A stretch of DNA of 64,000 nt from Lunularia cruciata (GCA_948567375.1 OX419761.1:21242243-21306242), one strand, 5' to 3'. Positions 47,718 through 59,541 are shown, numbered from the stretch's first letter. The notes: generated by a model from the letters alone, not told the origin. Translations and numbers: made by a program.

Positions 47718-48117
47718 CTACATTTACGAGAATGACAAGAAATTACAAATAACAAACTGTTAGCAGTATAATCTACACAAGTTCTGGATAATCTGCAAGC
47801 AGAAGCAGAATCTTATGCGGAAACAGTTTAGCATAATGCCTAGCTCAGCGTGACATGGAGTACAACGCTGAAAACGAGCTAGCTAGCTAGCTAGCTTGAT
47901 CCACAGCTTAGGTATGCAATATTAGGAGCTGGTCCAATAAGCTACATCTGAGCACAGAAATAGGCACGATACATGATGTGATAAGAGATTTGACTTCAAT
48001 AGGTTCTGATCGCAACTCTTAACATAAAGCTCAAAAGACTGCTGACACTAACTTGAAATCGAGTTTAAAGAAGAGAAGACCTTGAAGACGAGCTACAAAC
48101 AACATACATGAAGCTCC

Positions 48118-48837
48118 CTAAAAGATGTCACTCCCTAACTCAAAGTTAAGAACAAGGAGAAAGCACTTGGTTCTAGAAGTGGAAAGTACCGCTTCAGAGC
48201 TTGGAGAAGAGCTTGGACGACGAACCATGTCCCAGTCACTGAAATTTGGACCCGAATCCGGGTCTGGATAAGAGTGAGTTTCTTCAGAATTTCTTTTACG
48301 CGCCAATTTCGATCGCAGTTTGGCTCTGAAGCCTTCCGCAGCTGCAGCTTCTTTGGCATGCCTGAAGCCGCAGTAGTCATGAATTCTCTCATTTTCCACA
48401 TAGACATGACGATAGCAGCCTTCCATCTTGCAAATTCGTCCCAATTCATGATATCTTGCAGTTGATATCTTTATATACTCTAGAACATGCGATTTCCCAC
48501 AGAAATCGTGAACTCTACCAGATGACTTATCAATCCTCACTGGCTTAGAGCATTCTGGTAATTTGCACGTGTTTCGTCCCATCTTTGCGCCTTGGACCGA
48601 GGATGCATGTAAGTATGCCGTATACATGTCATGGTGCATTATCCCACAAAATCGGTGGAATTTTCCAGGCGACGACTCCCATCCACGACTAGCGCATCCG
48701 GGGAACTCACAACCAGGTTTTTTACTTATCTGCAAATGGCCACCAGAATGAGCACGTTTGCAGGGACTTAACGGGGACTTAGGCGCACTCTCCTCGCAGT
48801 GTGCGCAATGCGTCCCGGCAGAGGATGATCCGTACAT
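48118..48837 (-). CDS. Protein with three C-x4-C...H-x-[FY]-C-x3-H repeats, possible first exon of the NAC-like gene
   Basis: The frame opens at ATG 48835-48837. Three repeats follow: CEFPGC with HRFCGIMH, CKLPECSKPV with GRVHDFCGKSH, and CKMEGCYRHV with RIHDYCGFRH. Each places two Cys, then His, Cys and His as a likely zinc site. Two extra Cys (CAHC) lie near the start. I cannot give the family a name; similar short Cys/His units occur in assorted plant, algal and fungal proteins. A basic stretch (KLRSKLARKR) follows. As drawn it runs to a stop at 48118, but several GT donors (48146-48200) could splice it to the NAC-like exon 400 bp downstream; only a weak phase-1 donor fits the frame. So it is either a 239-aa protein or the N-terminus of a zinc-repeat/NAC fusion. 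Confidence 0.65.
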   Translation of the reverse strand: MYGSSSAGTHCAHCEESAPKSPLSPCKRAHSGGHLQISKKPGCEFPGCASRGWESSPGKFHRFCGIMHHDMYTAYLHASSVQGAKMGRNTCKLPECSKPVRIDKSSGRVHDFCGKSHVLEYIKISTARYHELGRICKMEGCYRHVYVENERIHDYCGFRHAKEAAAAEGFRAKLRSKLARKRNSEETHSYPDPDSGPNFSDWDMVRRPSSSPSSEAVLSTSRTKCFLLVLNFELGSDIF

Positions 48838-50800
48838 CGGAATTTCGTTCCTCCGTACCTTCTCCCTAAATATTGCTACTAGTATATGACGATAAATGCA
48901 CGGATCCAGGTCATTGAGTTGTCCCTTCCATCATTCTTAGCTTCTAATCCCAATTATCCTCCCGTTGAGATTCAAGCAGCCGTTGATCTCTATATCAGAG
49001 ATGCAGCTTGCAAATCGCGCTGTTTCCAGGTCCCTAAACCCAAATCACTTACTCGAGAATCTGCTGGAAAAGACTTCAGATAGTGACAGGGAAGGATGGA
49101 AATGTGAAGTGTGCCAGAGGAGAAATTCGGGGAGACTAATAAGTTGGTAGAAACAAATGCGGTCCACTGGCCATTGTTGACAATTACAAGAAGGCAAACA
49201 ACTTTTTGCCCCTGGTGATATTGAAGGGACAGAAAGAAGGTTCGCACACTTCCCTTTGCATGTTAAGTCCCTGTAGACTCAGGGGAAAGCGAAGGGTCTG
49301 TCTAAGCAGATAGTGACCAAGGCAGGACTGACATCTCCCAGATAGCTTGGTATGAAATCCTCGGATTGGACAACTTCCAGAGAAAAAGACTCTGCTACAC
49401 TATTGAACACTAAAAGCCCGACAAAGAACAAAACATGACGGGAAGTCCAGTGCTTCAATCCATTGTTACATAGAGTAATAGACAAGTAAAAAGTCCAAAC
49501 CACAGGGGGTCTTCACTTGAGATCTGCGCCTAGTGATACATATGCACACAATACATGTATGAGCTGACTAGCGGGTTGTGGATTCTGAGGAGGTGTAGCT
49601 TGCAAATCTACAGGAGATCGTCATGCAATAACTTGCAGTTCGTACTGAATCAGGTCCGGCAACGGAAGACTTCGAGAACACAAAAGAATGTGTGGTTTTC
49701 AGGTATCTGAGCGTGTTAAGGACATGATCCAACTCCCAGGAATCTGGCAGGCGGTTTCTCGTCTTTCGACTCCGTCCTTGAGAGAAACCGGTGCAATCCA
49801 ACTACTCAATACCAGTTCTGATGGGACAAGGCAGATCCTGGACCGTTCCGACTTTCAGCACTGGGCCGTAAAACACAGGCGCTCGTCTAGAAAGGGATGA
49901 TAGGGGGCACCCAACCACGATACAAGTTCAACTGGACTCGAAAGGAAACAAGACCAGCTAGGCGAAAGGCGCAGAATTACACGGTAGGGTTCGTGAGGTC
50001 ACCTAGCCATGATCCGCTCCTGCTTCTGTTTGCTGGAAATTGTAGAGCTGATGATCGCAAGCGATGATTCGCTGTGTTCACTGCATCGTATTGTCTAGAG
50101 GAAAGAGGGAGAAGAAAACCTAGGGAAATGCATCAAAGCAGTGCACTCTGCTGCCCAACTTCAACTGAAAGCTTACAATCTAGTGCACCAGCACCTCTCT
50201 TTCATTACAGAAAAGCTGCACATCAGATGGACACCTGCTAACCACAACGCTCCCGCTCCAGCCGCGCTCAAACGTAGAGGCAAATTCCTGCTTCGAAAGA
50301 GTTATTATGGTGCTCAAGTCTCTTTCACGAAGCGCTGCTAGTATTGTTTTTAGGTTCAATTCAGCTGTCTGCGGCATCCCCCGCATCTCTCACCACTATG
50401 TTATAGGACTCTCGACGACTTGAGAATGATGACTCTAATGCTCACTGTAAGATTTCAAAGTAGTCCTTATTGAGATTCTGTACAGATTCGGAGATTTTCC
50501 TGCAATTTCTAGTACTGTATACTGTAGAATGCGGATCCTTTCCCGAATCTAAGCCTTATTACGAAAACACATCGCTTTCTCGCGCTTTTCCTCCAAGTTC
50601 CACTGTATATTCCAGCCCTCGAAAATTTCTAATGCTGTAACAGTAGTTCTTGGGATCATGACTTCAGGAATCCAGAGTCCTGGCTCAAACATTTGATCAT
50701 TACAACAGTCAAGTGACCAAGCCTTGCTATACAAGTTGCAGCGGACGAAGATCTACTTGTCAGTTCCTCAGGAGCTCCTCAGAGAGTACAGAGAGTATAA
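48838..50800. other. Upstream flank, no gene recognised
   Basis: The composition resembles the gene regions rather than the AT-rich flanks. Open frames on both strands at 49568-49900 and 50141-50386 show no family motif and no convincing splice structure. It may contain the promoter of the minus-strand zinc-repeat gene. Confidence 0.5.
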
Positions 50801-50860
50801 TATACTAGACGGATTGGAGCTTCTTCAGACTAGAAGGATGGGAAGACCCATCAAGTCGTA

Positions 50861-50996
50861 CAAGGAAAAGACAAAGAAAGTAAAATGGAGTTAATTTCCA
50901 TTGGTATCGGAAGGAAGAATCTGACCCACAAGGAAAAGACAAAGAAAGTAAAATGAAGTTAATTTCCATTGGTATCGGGAGGAAGAATCTGACCCA
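50861..50996 (+). repeat. Near-perfect 68-bp tandem duplication inside an inverted R1 copy
   Basis: CAAGGAAAAGACAAAG begins at 50861 and again at 50929; the two units differ at only about two positions. The unit includes TTTCCATTGGTATCGG. The block adjoins an inverted R1 segment (50815-50860). Confidence 0.9.
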
Positions 50997-51089
50997 CAGC
51001 ACCTAAGTATAGTATAGTTTGCTACACATAGTATCGTATAGTTTATATACGATATAACGGTTATGGGTTCTTTGTTCTACGAAGAACAT

Positions 51090-51390
51090 TGGTTGATGTA
51101 ATTCATAAGAGAGCAATAACTCCAAAGGATGTTTCTTAGGAGGGTCTTTAGTATATAGATCTGGATACTCCAATAGTAGTAGTATAATAACCGTATGTAG
51201 ATCTTACAATTTACTTAGCTCAGATATCTTAAGTAAAAGAAAAAAGGAGACCGCGTAGGAAAAATGGATATCTTAAGTGCGGCACTGCGAATTTTTCTCG
51301 TATCAAATACTCCCTTGTAAGGCTTAATGGAGCCTTCCCATCTTCTTTGTGTTCTGTGTGTCCGTCTTCTCTTCTGGTCTTGAGGTTCAT
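51090..51390 (+). repeat. Dispersed repeat family R1, copy
   Basis: Carries GTAATTCATAAGAGAGCAA, GATACTCCAATAGTAG, CTTAGCTCAGATATCTTAAG and CTTGTAAGGCTTAATGGAGC in family order. Together with the inverted segment at 50815-50996 it forms a head-to-head pair. Confidence 0.7.
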
Positions 51391-51399
51391 TCGAGACCC

Positions 51400-53916
51400 A
51401 TACCTTTCCTTGCCCGGTTTAAATGAATTATTATTTTAGGTAGTTCCCTAAACTTAAGTCTCAATTCGGGACCTTTGACATGAACATATTGCAATTAGAA
51501 ATACTTTATGCTTATTAAAATATAAATGAAAATTATTTAATACATAGTTATTAGTATTTTTTTAAACTCTAAAATTTATTATCATATAGGATTATTATTG
51601 AATCTTAACATCCACTTGAAATGGTCAAATACTAGACTTGCTTCTCGGTGTTGTTCATATAATATAATAAACACAAATATTAAAATTTATATTGATTGGT
51701 GTATATTTGGAAGTGTAATTTGATCTCAAATTTGTAGGTCTATTAGAGGTAGTTAATTTAATTTATATTTATCTTAATCTGAAAATTCGTAAACTGAATT
51801 TATGAATAAATTTAAATTTAAATGTAAAATTTTCCAATAAGTCAGTTTTGTAAATGCTTTACATAGTTGCAATGGTATTTGAAAGCTCTTTAATTTTACA
51901 TATAAGAAAACCAAAGTTATAGATTTCTAAATACTCAGAATAGAAGTAATTTTTTCTATAATTGAAGCTTAATATTGTATTTCAAGGTTAGAGAACTCTC
52001 TCATCAGCATTTTTATGGTGAAGACTAAAATTATAAAAATCTTAAAATTTTTTTTTAATAATTTACATCTTTAAAATTTGAATTTACTTTTGGTTTCAAA
52101 TCACTATAATGAGGTTTGAAGCTCTTTTATTCTATGTTAGCAAAATCAAGAATATGAAATTAAGTTTTCGAATATAAAAATTATAAGAACAAATAGAGTA
52201 CTTAAAAAATGTCATATTTGGATAAGATATAATCTATTTACAGATATGAATAAATAAAGAGGTATTACTTTAAATGAGGTATTCATTAGTAAATAGATGC
52301 AAACAAGAATCATAAAAGTATAACTAAAATATCAAGTTTATATATGTGTAAAAAGAATCGAGATATATATATCAAATTTGGAAGTTCAACAAGAACAATG
52401 AGATCGCAATTAAGTATAAATTTCATAGGTTCAACTTAAAGAATCAAGGTATATATTTGGAAGTTCTATTTATGAACTTGAAAGTAGAAGGTTAACTAAA
52501 AACACTTTAGCACAAAAGAATACAAGTGTTCAAGACTTTATAATTTTGGATACTAAATTTATTAACAGTTCAAAATAGCAAGATTATTACTTTTTAGATC
52601 TTGTAAAATTTTATCTAGAATCAATTGCAAGTCGTTCTTCAAGCAATAGAAAGCTCTTCAAATTTTGCATCCGATTAAACCAATATAATAAAAAATAAAT
52701 TCTAAACTCAAAATTTATAATTACAACATTAAGTAAAACTTTCTTGCGTATCATATCAAATCCAAACCCATAACACTAAAGTTGTCCTCAATAACAATTT
52801 TTAGAGTCCAAATTTGTGAATCGTATGATAATATTAAGAATTAATTTCTTAAATTTTTTGGAAAATTTCCTCTAGGGTCAATTTAAAGTGATTTTGGTGG
52901 CATGAGAAAGCTTTCAAAATATTGCATCTTATTAGTCATTCAAAATGGAAAATGTTTAAATTTTTCTCTTTGATGTATCTTATTTTATGATTTTGGAGCT
53001 ATATATTTATATCACTAAAAGATTAAAAAATTACTCAAAAATTATTTTTATTGTGAATAACTCATGAGGATATAATATAAAGATTTTATTATGTTATTCT
53101 TTGTAATTTTCTATCTAATGTATGATTCAAGTAATTTGGGTGGTCTTAGAACAATCTTGCATTTATAACACAACTAGGGTAAGCCTTGTGTATAATGCAT
53201 GGAGCAAAAAGAACCCGTGAAAACATGTATCCTACCCTACATCGTCCTCCACCCCAAACACAATTTCATCCATCATCTCATCCCCATCTCCACCCATCAT
53301 CCATCCATTATCCGGATAAGATTATCACACAACTACTTGATGATGTGGAAGTGAAAGAGAGTATAGTCAAAATTGTCTACTATTTATTCCTTTCCATGAA
53401 ACTACCAAGAACACCACATAAGTAAAGTAACAAAGATAGTAAGTATTATTCCTCCCTACCTTGCCTCAAACTTTTCAAACTTTTCATGGAAAGGCCAAAA
53501 ATGATAGAAATTGTAACTCCTACCTATGCTACTATAATAGTGCAACAATCATGTTTCAAAGGTTAGTAAGATAATACTAAGATAAAAAAACCTCAAACCT
53601 AAACAAGGAATTGAGAAATAAAAACCCATACTTTTCTCTTATATATCTTACTATACAATGTTTGAGTCCAAATTCATAAGTGACAATTCCAATTGTATCT
53701 CTTATTATACAATTTGTGATATTTAGAGATTAAAATATACTTAATAATAATTTTGAAATCAAAATTCATACACAAACTGTTATTTTTTGAGTTATGGTAG
53801 TGTATGTTTCAAGGAAAATTGTTAGCATTTGACAACTCTTTGAATTTTGCATTCAATAAGATTCCAATCATAAGAAATTGACCTTAAATATAAAGTTATA
53901 TGAAAATGAAAATAAT
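51400..53916. other. Very AT-rich region, no gene recognised
   Basis: Long A/T runs, no coding frame of note and no sharp repeat boundary. It ends abruptly where reverse transcriptase homology begins near 53917. The short open frame at 53186-53425 is Pro/His-rich by composition only. Confidence 0.6.
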
Positions 53917-54420
53917 GAAGAATGCATACCCCTTGCCTTGGATTGATGACTTGCTTGATCAATTAAGTGGAGCACAATACTTCTCCAAGTTGGATCTTTG
54001 CAGCAACTATTGGCAAATCCCTATTGATAGGGAGGATGTGTAAAAGATTGCCTTACGTACAAGGTATGGACATTTTGAGTAGAGAGTCTACCTTTTGGGC
54101 TCACTAATGCTCCAACATTCTTCATGGATCATATGCATTGGGTGTTGGATGGACTATTGGATTGGTACGTGGTGGTGTTCTTGGATGATATCTTAGTTTA
54201 TAGCAAGATAGAGTCAGAACATGTGAATCACGTGCAAGAAGTCCTAAGACGACTACAAAAATGGAAGTTTTATTGCAAGAAGTCAAAGTGTACCTTTTGG
54301 CAGAAGAAAGTTACCTTCTTGGGTAACAAGATCTCATTGGAGGGGATCAAGATGGAAGAGGAGGAAATCAAAGCAATCATTGATTGGCCTACTCCAAAGG
54401 ATGCTACTAAAGTATGAGCA
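53917..54420 (+). pseudogene. gypsy reverse transcriptase, interrupted
   Basis: Begins KNAYPLPWIDDLLDQL and GAQYFSKLDL, then passes two in-frame stops near 54028 and 54080. The frame 54124-54417 is clean and holds FLDDILVYSK with both catalytic aspartates, followed by the thumb region. Confidence 0.9.
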
Positions 54421-54429
54421 TTTAATGGA

Positions 54430-54880
54430 TTGGCTAGCTTTTACCAATGGTTCATCCACTACTATGCCCATGTTGCCGCACCATTGACCAATCTCTTGGA
54501 GAAGAACTTGAGCTTTCAATGGAACAACAAGCACAAAGAAGCATTCCAAAAGCTGAAACATATGGTGTCTTCAAGACCAATTCTTCAACCATATGATCCT
54601 CAACTACCACGTGTGGTTGATTTTGATGCTTTCTAACTTTGCAATTGGAGCCGTGTTGCAACAAGAACTCACAAATGGATTGCATCCCATTGCCTTTTTG
54701 TCTCATAGACTAAATACAATGGAAAGGAATTATTCTACTTGGGATTGGGAACAACTAGCAATGGTATATTGTACTAAGGTATGGAGGTATTATCTCTTGG
54801 GGAAACAAGTGGTCATGCAAACTGATCACAAGCCTTGTTGCAAACATTACATTTGGAACACATGAAGAGTCAACATCATC
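54430..54880 (+). pseudogene. gypsy RNase H region, frameshifted
   Basis: FNGLASFYQWFIHYYA and PQLPRVVDFDAF lead to a frameshift near 54630. The adjoining frame (54593-54865) continues with FAIGAVLQQE, HPIAFLSHRLN and ERNYSTWDWEQLAMV. Confidence 0.85.
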
Positions 54881-55080
54881 GATGAGAGGAACAACTACAA
54901 TTGCTTGACATCAAACTTGAGTACAAACCCTATTGGTTCTATGTCATCCTTGATGCCCTATCACAATGACCTGATTTGAAGTCTCTTCCTCTCATCACTT
55001 AAGCAATTACAACAATATCCGTTGATTCTAAAGTCCACATTGAGTTTCAAACAACTCTACAACAAGATTCTTTCTTTCAG

Positions 55081-56000
55081 ATGGTACAAGATCATCTTGT
55101 AGCATATGACAAGGAGAACAATACCTTCTCCTACAAGGAAGACCTTCTATTCCATGAGGACCAGATCTATGTTCCAACAAAAGGTGACCCTCGACTTGTG
55201 CACCTTCAAGAAGCCCATGATGGTCACATGGGTGTGGACAAGACCTTAGGTACTCTACAATGCAAATGGTGGTGGCCCAATATGACACAAGATGTTTGAT
55301 AATTTGTCCAATCATGTGAGTTGCCAACGCAACAAGTTCAATAACCAAAAACTAAGTGGACTCCTTCAACCACTCCCCGTTCTATCTACTTGTTGGGAAC
55401 ATGTGAGCTTAGATCTCATCACATCCTTGCCCAAGACAAAGCAAGGTCACACAACCATTGTGGTGTTTGTGGATAAGCTTAGTAAGCAAATCCATTTAGC
55501 ACCAACCGTTAATTTTGTGGATGCTCCAACCTTGGCATGGATCTACTTCAACAATGTATTCAAGCATCATAGGATGTCGTGTGTACTCATCTTCGACCGT
55601 GATCCTTGCTTCACTAGAAAGCTTTGGCAAGCACTCTTCTAGATACTTGGCACCAAACTTGCTTTTTCCACAACCTATCATCCTCAAGTTGATGGGCAAA
55701 TTGAACACAAAAATTGCACCTTGGAGGATATGCTTTGTGCCTTTGTCAATGTTCATCATACCAATTGGGATGAATGTCTTGCAACTATAGAGTTTGCATA
55801 CAATAAGTTCAAACAGGTAAGCATCAGATTCTCTCCTTTCTTCCTCAATTTTGGCCAAGATCCACTTGTTCAAGATTCCCTTCTTGCTTCCCCTCTATCT
55901 CATGTCCCTCATACTTCAACCTTCTTGACCACCATATCCCAATCCCTCCAACGAGCCAAATCTCACCTCCTTGTTGCCCAAAATTGTCACAAATAATATG
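55081..56000 (+). pseudogene. gypsy integrase, zinc-binding and core domains, frameshifted
   Basis: The zinc-binding end (GHMGVDKTLGTL, WWWPNM) is at 55081-55299, the core (VSLDLITSLPKTKQG, FVDKLSKQIH, FDRDPCFT) at 55292-55642, and the rest (WDECLATIEFAYN) at 55721-55996. A stop and frame changes separate the pieces. The catalytic aspartates are still visible. Confidence 0.9.
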
Positions 56001-56286
56001 CAAACCACCATCATCATGATCTCACCTTTCAAGTTTTTGATAAATTCATGCTCTTGTATAGTAACATACCCCTTCCACTTGATACCCAAGTCCATAAACT
56101 TGCTTCTAATTAGATAGGACCCTTTGAGGTCACACACCTCCTTTCTCCTATTGCTTATTGACTTGCCTTGCCTTGTCATATGAACATCCACCATGTCTTA
56201 CATATTTCCAAGTTGAAACCCTTTGTCCCTAATCCATCTTCCTTCCCTCTTGTGTCTAACCTACTCCTCCTTCCATCCTTATCAAT

Positions 56287-56470
56287 GATCATGAGGAATA
56301 TGAAGTTGATTGTATCCTTGCACGTTGCCACATTCAACAGAGCCGCTGACAACATATGGAGTACAAGGTCCTTTGGAAAGGTTATCTGCTTTGTGATGCC
56401 ACATGGGAACCTCTTTCTCATCTCCAAAATGCACAAATGGCCATCCAAGAGTTTGAAGCTTCAAATGCCA
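56287..56470 (+). pseudogene. Chromodomain at the integrase C-terminus
   Basis: VDCILA, then a stop, then VLWKGYLLCDATWEPLSHL, the aromatic-cage chromodomain pattern. Family knowledge: such domains steer chromovirus insertion to marked chromatin. It is interrupted by TGA near 56346. Confidence 0.85.
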
Positions 56471-56503
56471 ATGAGGATGTCACCAACTAACGATGGGGGA
56501 ATA

Positions 56504-56929
56504 TGTAACAATACGGAGTTTAGCAATAAAGTTCGTTAGGGATAATGAAGTAGTGAATAGCCAAATTATCCTAGAATACTCCAAAAGTATCTAGAAAGCT
56601 TCTTGGGAAGCTTCCTAAATAGCTTAGCTTGCATCCCAAGTAAGTAGTTTCTAGAAGGAAGCTTCTAGAAGCTTCCAACTAGCTTAACTTACAAGCCAAG
56701 TAGGCAACTTCTAGAAGGAAGCTTCTTGACAAGCTTCTCGATTAACTTGGCTTGCACTCCAAGAAAATGGCTCAAGGAAGCTTCTTGAGAAGCTTCTCAA
56801 GAGCCTTGTATGCTCCTTACAAATACCAAAACCAAAGCTCATGCTAGGCATTTGGAGTTTACTCACATTCAAGTGTTCCAATGTGATCTTCCATTCTCCT
56901 ATTTCTCTCCTTGGTTTTGGTCTTTTACA
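56504..56929 (+). repeat. 3' LTR (family B) of the truncated chromovirus
   Basis: 426 bp, TGTAACAATA ... TCTTTTACA, directly after a purine tract. Same length as 5235-5660 and nearly the same as 61000-61426. Confidence 0.9.
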
Positions 56930-57746
56930 CTCACCTTTTAGATAGGTGATAAGGTCATGTTTCTTCTTTTAACTTTCTTCTCCCACTTGATACCCAAGTC
57001 TATAAAATTGCTCCCAATTAGATAGGTCTATTTGAGATCATTTTACTTATTGCCTATCAACTTGCTCTACCTGGTCATATATGGATCCATCCTATCTTCT
57101 ATTTTTCAAAACTCAACCTTTTTCTTCCTAACCCATCTTCCTTCTCCACTTGTATCCAACTCCCTCCTCCTCCCATCCTTGTCAATTATCAATTGTTGTA
57201 CTATCCAATGTGGCCACCAATGACACATTGAGTACAAAGTCCTTTGGAAAGGGTATCCCCTTCATGATACCACATGGAAACCTCTTTATCAACTCCACAA
57301 TGCATAAATAACTTAATGTGAATTTGAGGACTCCATGGTGATGAGGACGTCACCAATTAGCAATGGAGGAATATGTAATAATATGGAGTTAGCAAACAAG
57401 TTGGTAAAAACTAATGAGTTAGTAAGCTAAGCTAAATATAGAAAAATTAAGTAGAACTAGCCTAAGAATGTACTAGAAACATTGAGTGAAATTGTGTGTA
57501 GATACTTTCCAAAGTATAGTAACTTGCACACCAAGTGGATGGTTAGCTTAGCTTGCACTCCAAGTAAGATGGCTCCTAGAAGGAACCTTCCTTGAAAGCT
57601 CCTTAGGAGCCTTGTACCCAAGTTACCTATAAATATCCAAGCCAAGCTCAAGGTACACATTTGGACTTTCCTCTACTTGAGAGTCACAATGGGATCTTCC
57701 ACTCCTATCTTCTATTTTGCTATTTCTCTCCTTGGTCTTTTATACA
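56930..57746 (+). mobile_element. Partial duplicate: integrase C-terminus, chromodomain and LTR
   Basis: 56965-57370 repeats, with divergence, the segment 56060-56500 (CCACTTGATACCCAAGTC, chromodomain, purine tract). It is followed by a shorter family B LTR at 57374-57746 (373 bp, TGTAATAATA ... TTTTATACA). So two 3' ends of related elements lie in tandem. Confidence 0.8.
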
Positions 57747-57797
57747 CAAGAACTCCACCATGGAATTAAACCATATTGCCACCATCTCTTTATACCA

Positions 57798-58530
57798 TGT
57801 AATACCAAGGGTTAGCCACATGATCTAGATGTGAAATTCGGTTTGGTAACATCTAGAATGATGTTATACATGATGGTCAAAATAGATCAGATAGAAGTAT
57901 CACCAAAAGAGTACTTCTACTAATAGGGCAGAAACCGAAATAGACTTGAGAACCTTAGAACCAATAGCTAGACATATGATTTAAAGGTGAGAATTGGTTT
58001 AGTAATAGCTCGAAGGATATTACACATGATGGACCAAACAGATCAAAAAGAGATATCACCAAAAGAGGACTTCTACTAATAGAGTAGGAACCAAAATATG
58101 CCTGAAATCTTTGAAGGCAATTTCGGAGGCCTAAATGGATGAATTAGGCCTCGAAAATGTGCAGATCCCCCCCAATAGAGGAAAGGCTGGCCTTCCCTCC
58201 CCCCAATTTTGTCTCGTCGAGAGCTTTCCAATGGTACCTTATGTGATTCTGAGATTCCTATAGGAAGATTCCCTAAAAGATTCCCTCTGGTCAAAGCTTG
58301 TTTGACCAACCAGATAAGACCTAGACCAGACAGGTCACCCATCCAAGTAAGTAATCCAAGGGTGGAGCTTGCTAACATGTCACCTATCTGTGTCCCTAAT
58401 CCTATGGTGGAGCTTCCTTGGAGGAGATCCTCTTTGTCTATATAATAAAGAGAAGGTGCTCCCTTGGGGCATCGAATGTTTGAGTGTGCAATCTGTGTTT
58501 TCTCTCTTCTCTTGTCCTTGGAGTATTACA
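57798..58530 (+). mobile_element. Solo LTR, family A, with perfect TACCA target duplication
   Basis: 733 bp, TGTAATACC ... GTATTACA, flanked by TACCA at 57793-57797 and 58531-58535. Colinear with 6510-7271 over its length. No internal sequence, so it is the product of LTR recombination. Confidence 0.92.
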
Positions 58531-58549
58531 TACCACCACTCATAGTAGC

Positions 58550-58740
58550 TCCATCTCCAACTAGGGTACCACTTCTTGATGCACTAACAGTACTAGAACT
58601 AGAACTTGTGGACCTTGCTATTACACAATCTCCTACAATGATACAACTACTTGTAGTAGCATCATCTCCAACAAGTGCGCTACTACTTGATGCACAAACA
58701 TTACTAGAACTAGAACTTGTGTGTATTGCATGTTGATCTC
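58550..58740 (+). repeat. Two-copy tandem repeat, about 120-bp unit
   Basis: TACTAGAACTAGAACTTGTG occurs near 58591 and 58711, each preceded by CCACTTCTTGATGCAC- or TACTACTTGATGCAC-like sequence and by a CATCTCCAAC block. Minus-strand Ser-rich open frames here are a by-product. Confidence 0.75.
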
Positions 58741-58819
58741 TAAAAATTGAGCTTGAGGTGATAGAGACCAATAATATTTCCATAGTTCAATCTCCACCAA
58801 ATGTACTTGAATGAACTTA

Positions 58820-59110
58820 AGGTAATCATCCATAGGCAATCCTTCCAACCATTGGAACACCGTTACATGGAAGAAGTGAGAGTGGAATTTGAGTGTTAAA
58901 CTTGTGGTAATCATCCATAGGTGGTCCTTCCAAGGATTAAAATAGAGTTACATGGAAGAAGTGAGAGTGGAATTTTAGTGTTAAACTTGTGGTATTCATC
59001 CATAGGTGGTCCTTCCAAGGATTGGAACATGGTTACATAGAAGAATTGAGAGTGGAATTTGAGTGCTAAATTTTGAAAATGGAGTATGGATGTCCTTCCA
59101 AGTGTTGGAA
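58820..59110 (+). repeat. Tandem repeat, about 70- to 80-bp unit
   Basis: Units containing GGTGGTCCTTCCAAGGATT, TTACATGGAAGAA-TGAGAG and TGGAATTTGAGTG recur four to five times with slight length change. Confidence 0.75.
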
Positions 59111-59139
59111 CATGGTTACATGAAGTAGTGAAAGTGGAA

Positions 59140-59535
59140 ATTGAGTGCCAATTTGGATAATGGAGTGAAGAATTGGAGTCCAAGTTTTGTACAATTGACA
59201 AAATTGGTTGGTTAATTTGAATCTAAGATGCACAAGTTCTAGCCTAAATTTTAAAATTATACTCACTTGGCTTTGCAAAGTAGTTTATCAAAATCAGACC
59301 AACCAATTGAGTGCCAATTTGGATAATGGAGAGACAAATTGGAGTCCAAGTTTTGTCCAATTGACAAATTGGTTGGTTAATTTGAGTACAAGAAACCCAA
59401 ATTCTAACCCAAATTTTAGAGTTGTACTTACTTTGCTTTGCAAAGTAGTTTATCAAAATCAGACCAACCAATTGAGTGTAAATTTGGATAATGAGTGAAG
59501 AATTGGAATCCAAGTTTTGTCCAATTGACAAAACT
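59140..59535 (+). repeat. Tandem repeat, about 160-bp unit, two and a half copies
   Basis: GAGTGCCAATTTGGATAATG, GAGTCCAAGTTTTGT-CAATTG and TAGTTTATCAAAATCAGACC recur in the same order at about 59145, 59310 and 59470. The third unit is cut by the LTR starting at 59542. Confidence 0.8.
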
Positions 59536-59541
59536 GGTTGG

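Larger units (their letters stand above)
53917..56929 (+). mobile_element. Truncated Ty3/gypsy chromovirus, RT to 3' LTR
   Basis: In order on the plus strand: reverse transcriptase (53917-54420), RNase H (54430-54870), integrase (55081-56000), a chromodomain end (56287-56460), a purine tract (GATGGGGGAATA) and the 3' LTR. Gag, protease and the 5' LTR are missing. Several stops break the frames. The chromodomain after integrase places it among plant chromoviruses. Confidence 0.9.

Noticed and set aside
47878-47897. AGCT repeat
   Set aside because: A simple five-unit tetranucleotide run; ordinary microsatellite in an intron or flank.
53186-53425. 79-codon Pro/His-rich frame in AT-rich DNA
   Set aside because: Composition-driven frame with no family resemblance or neighbouring exons.
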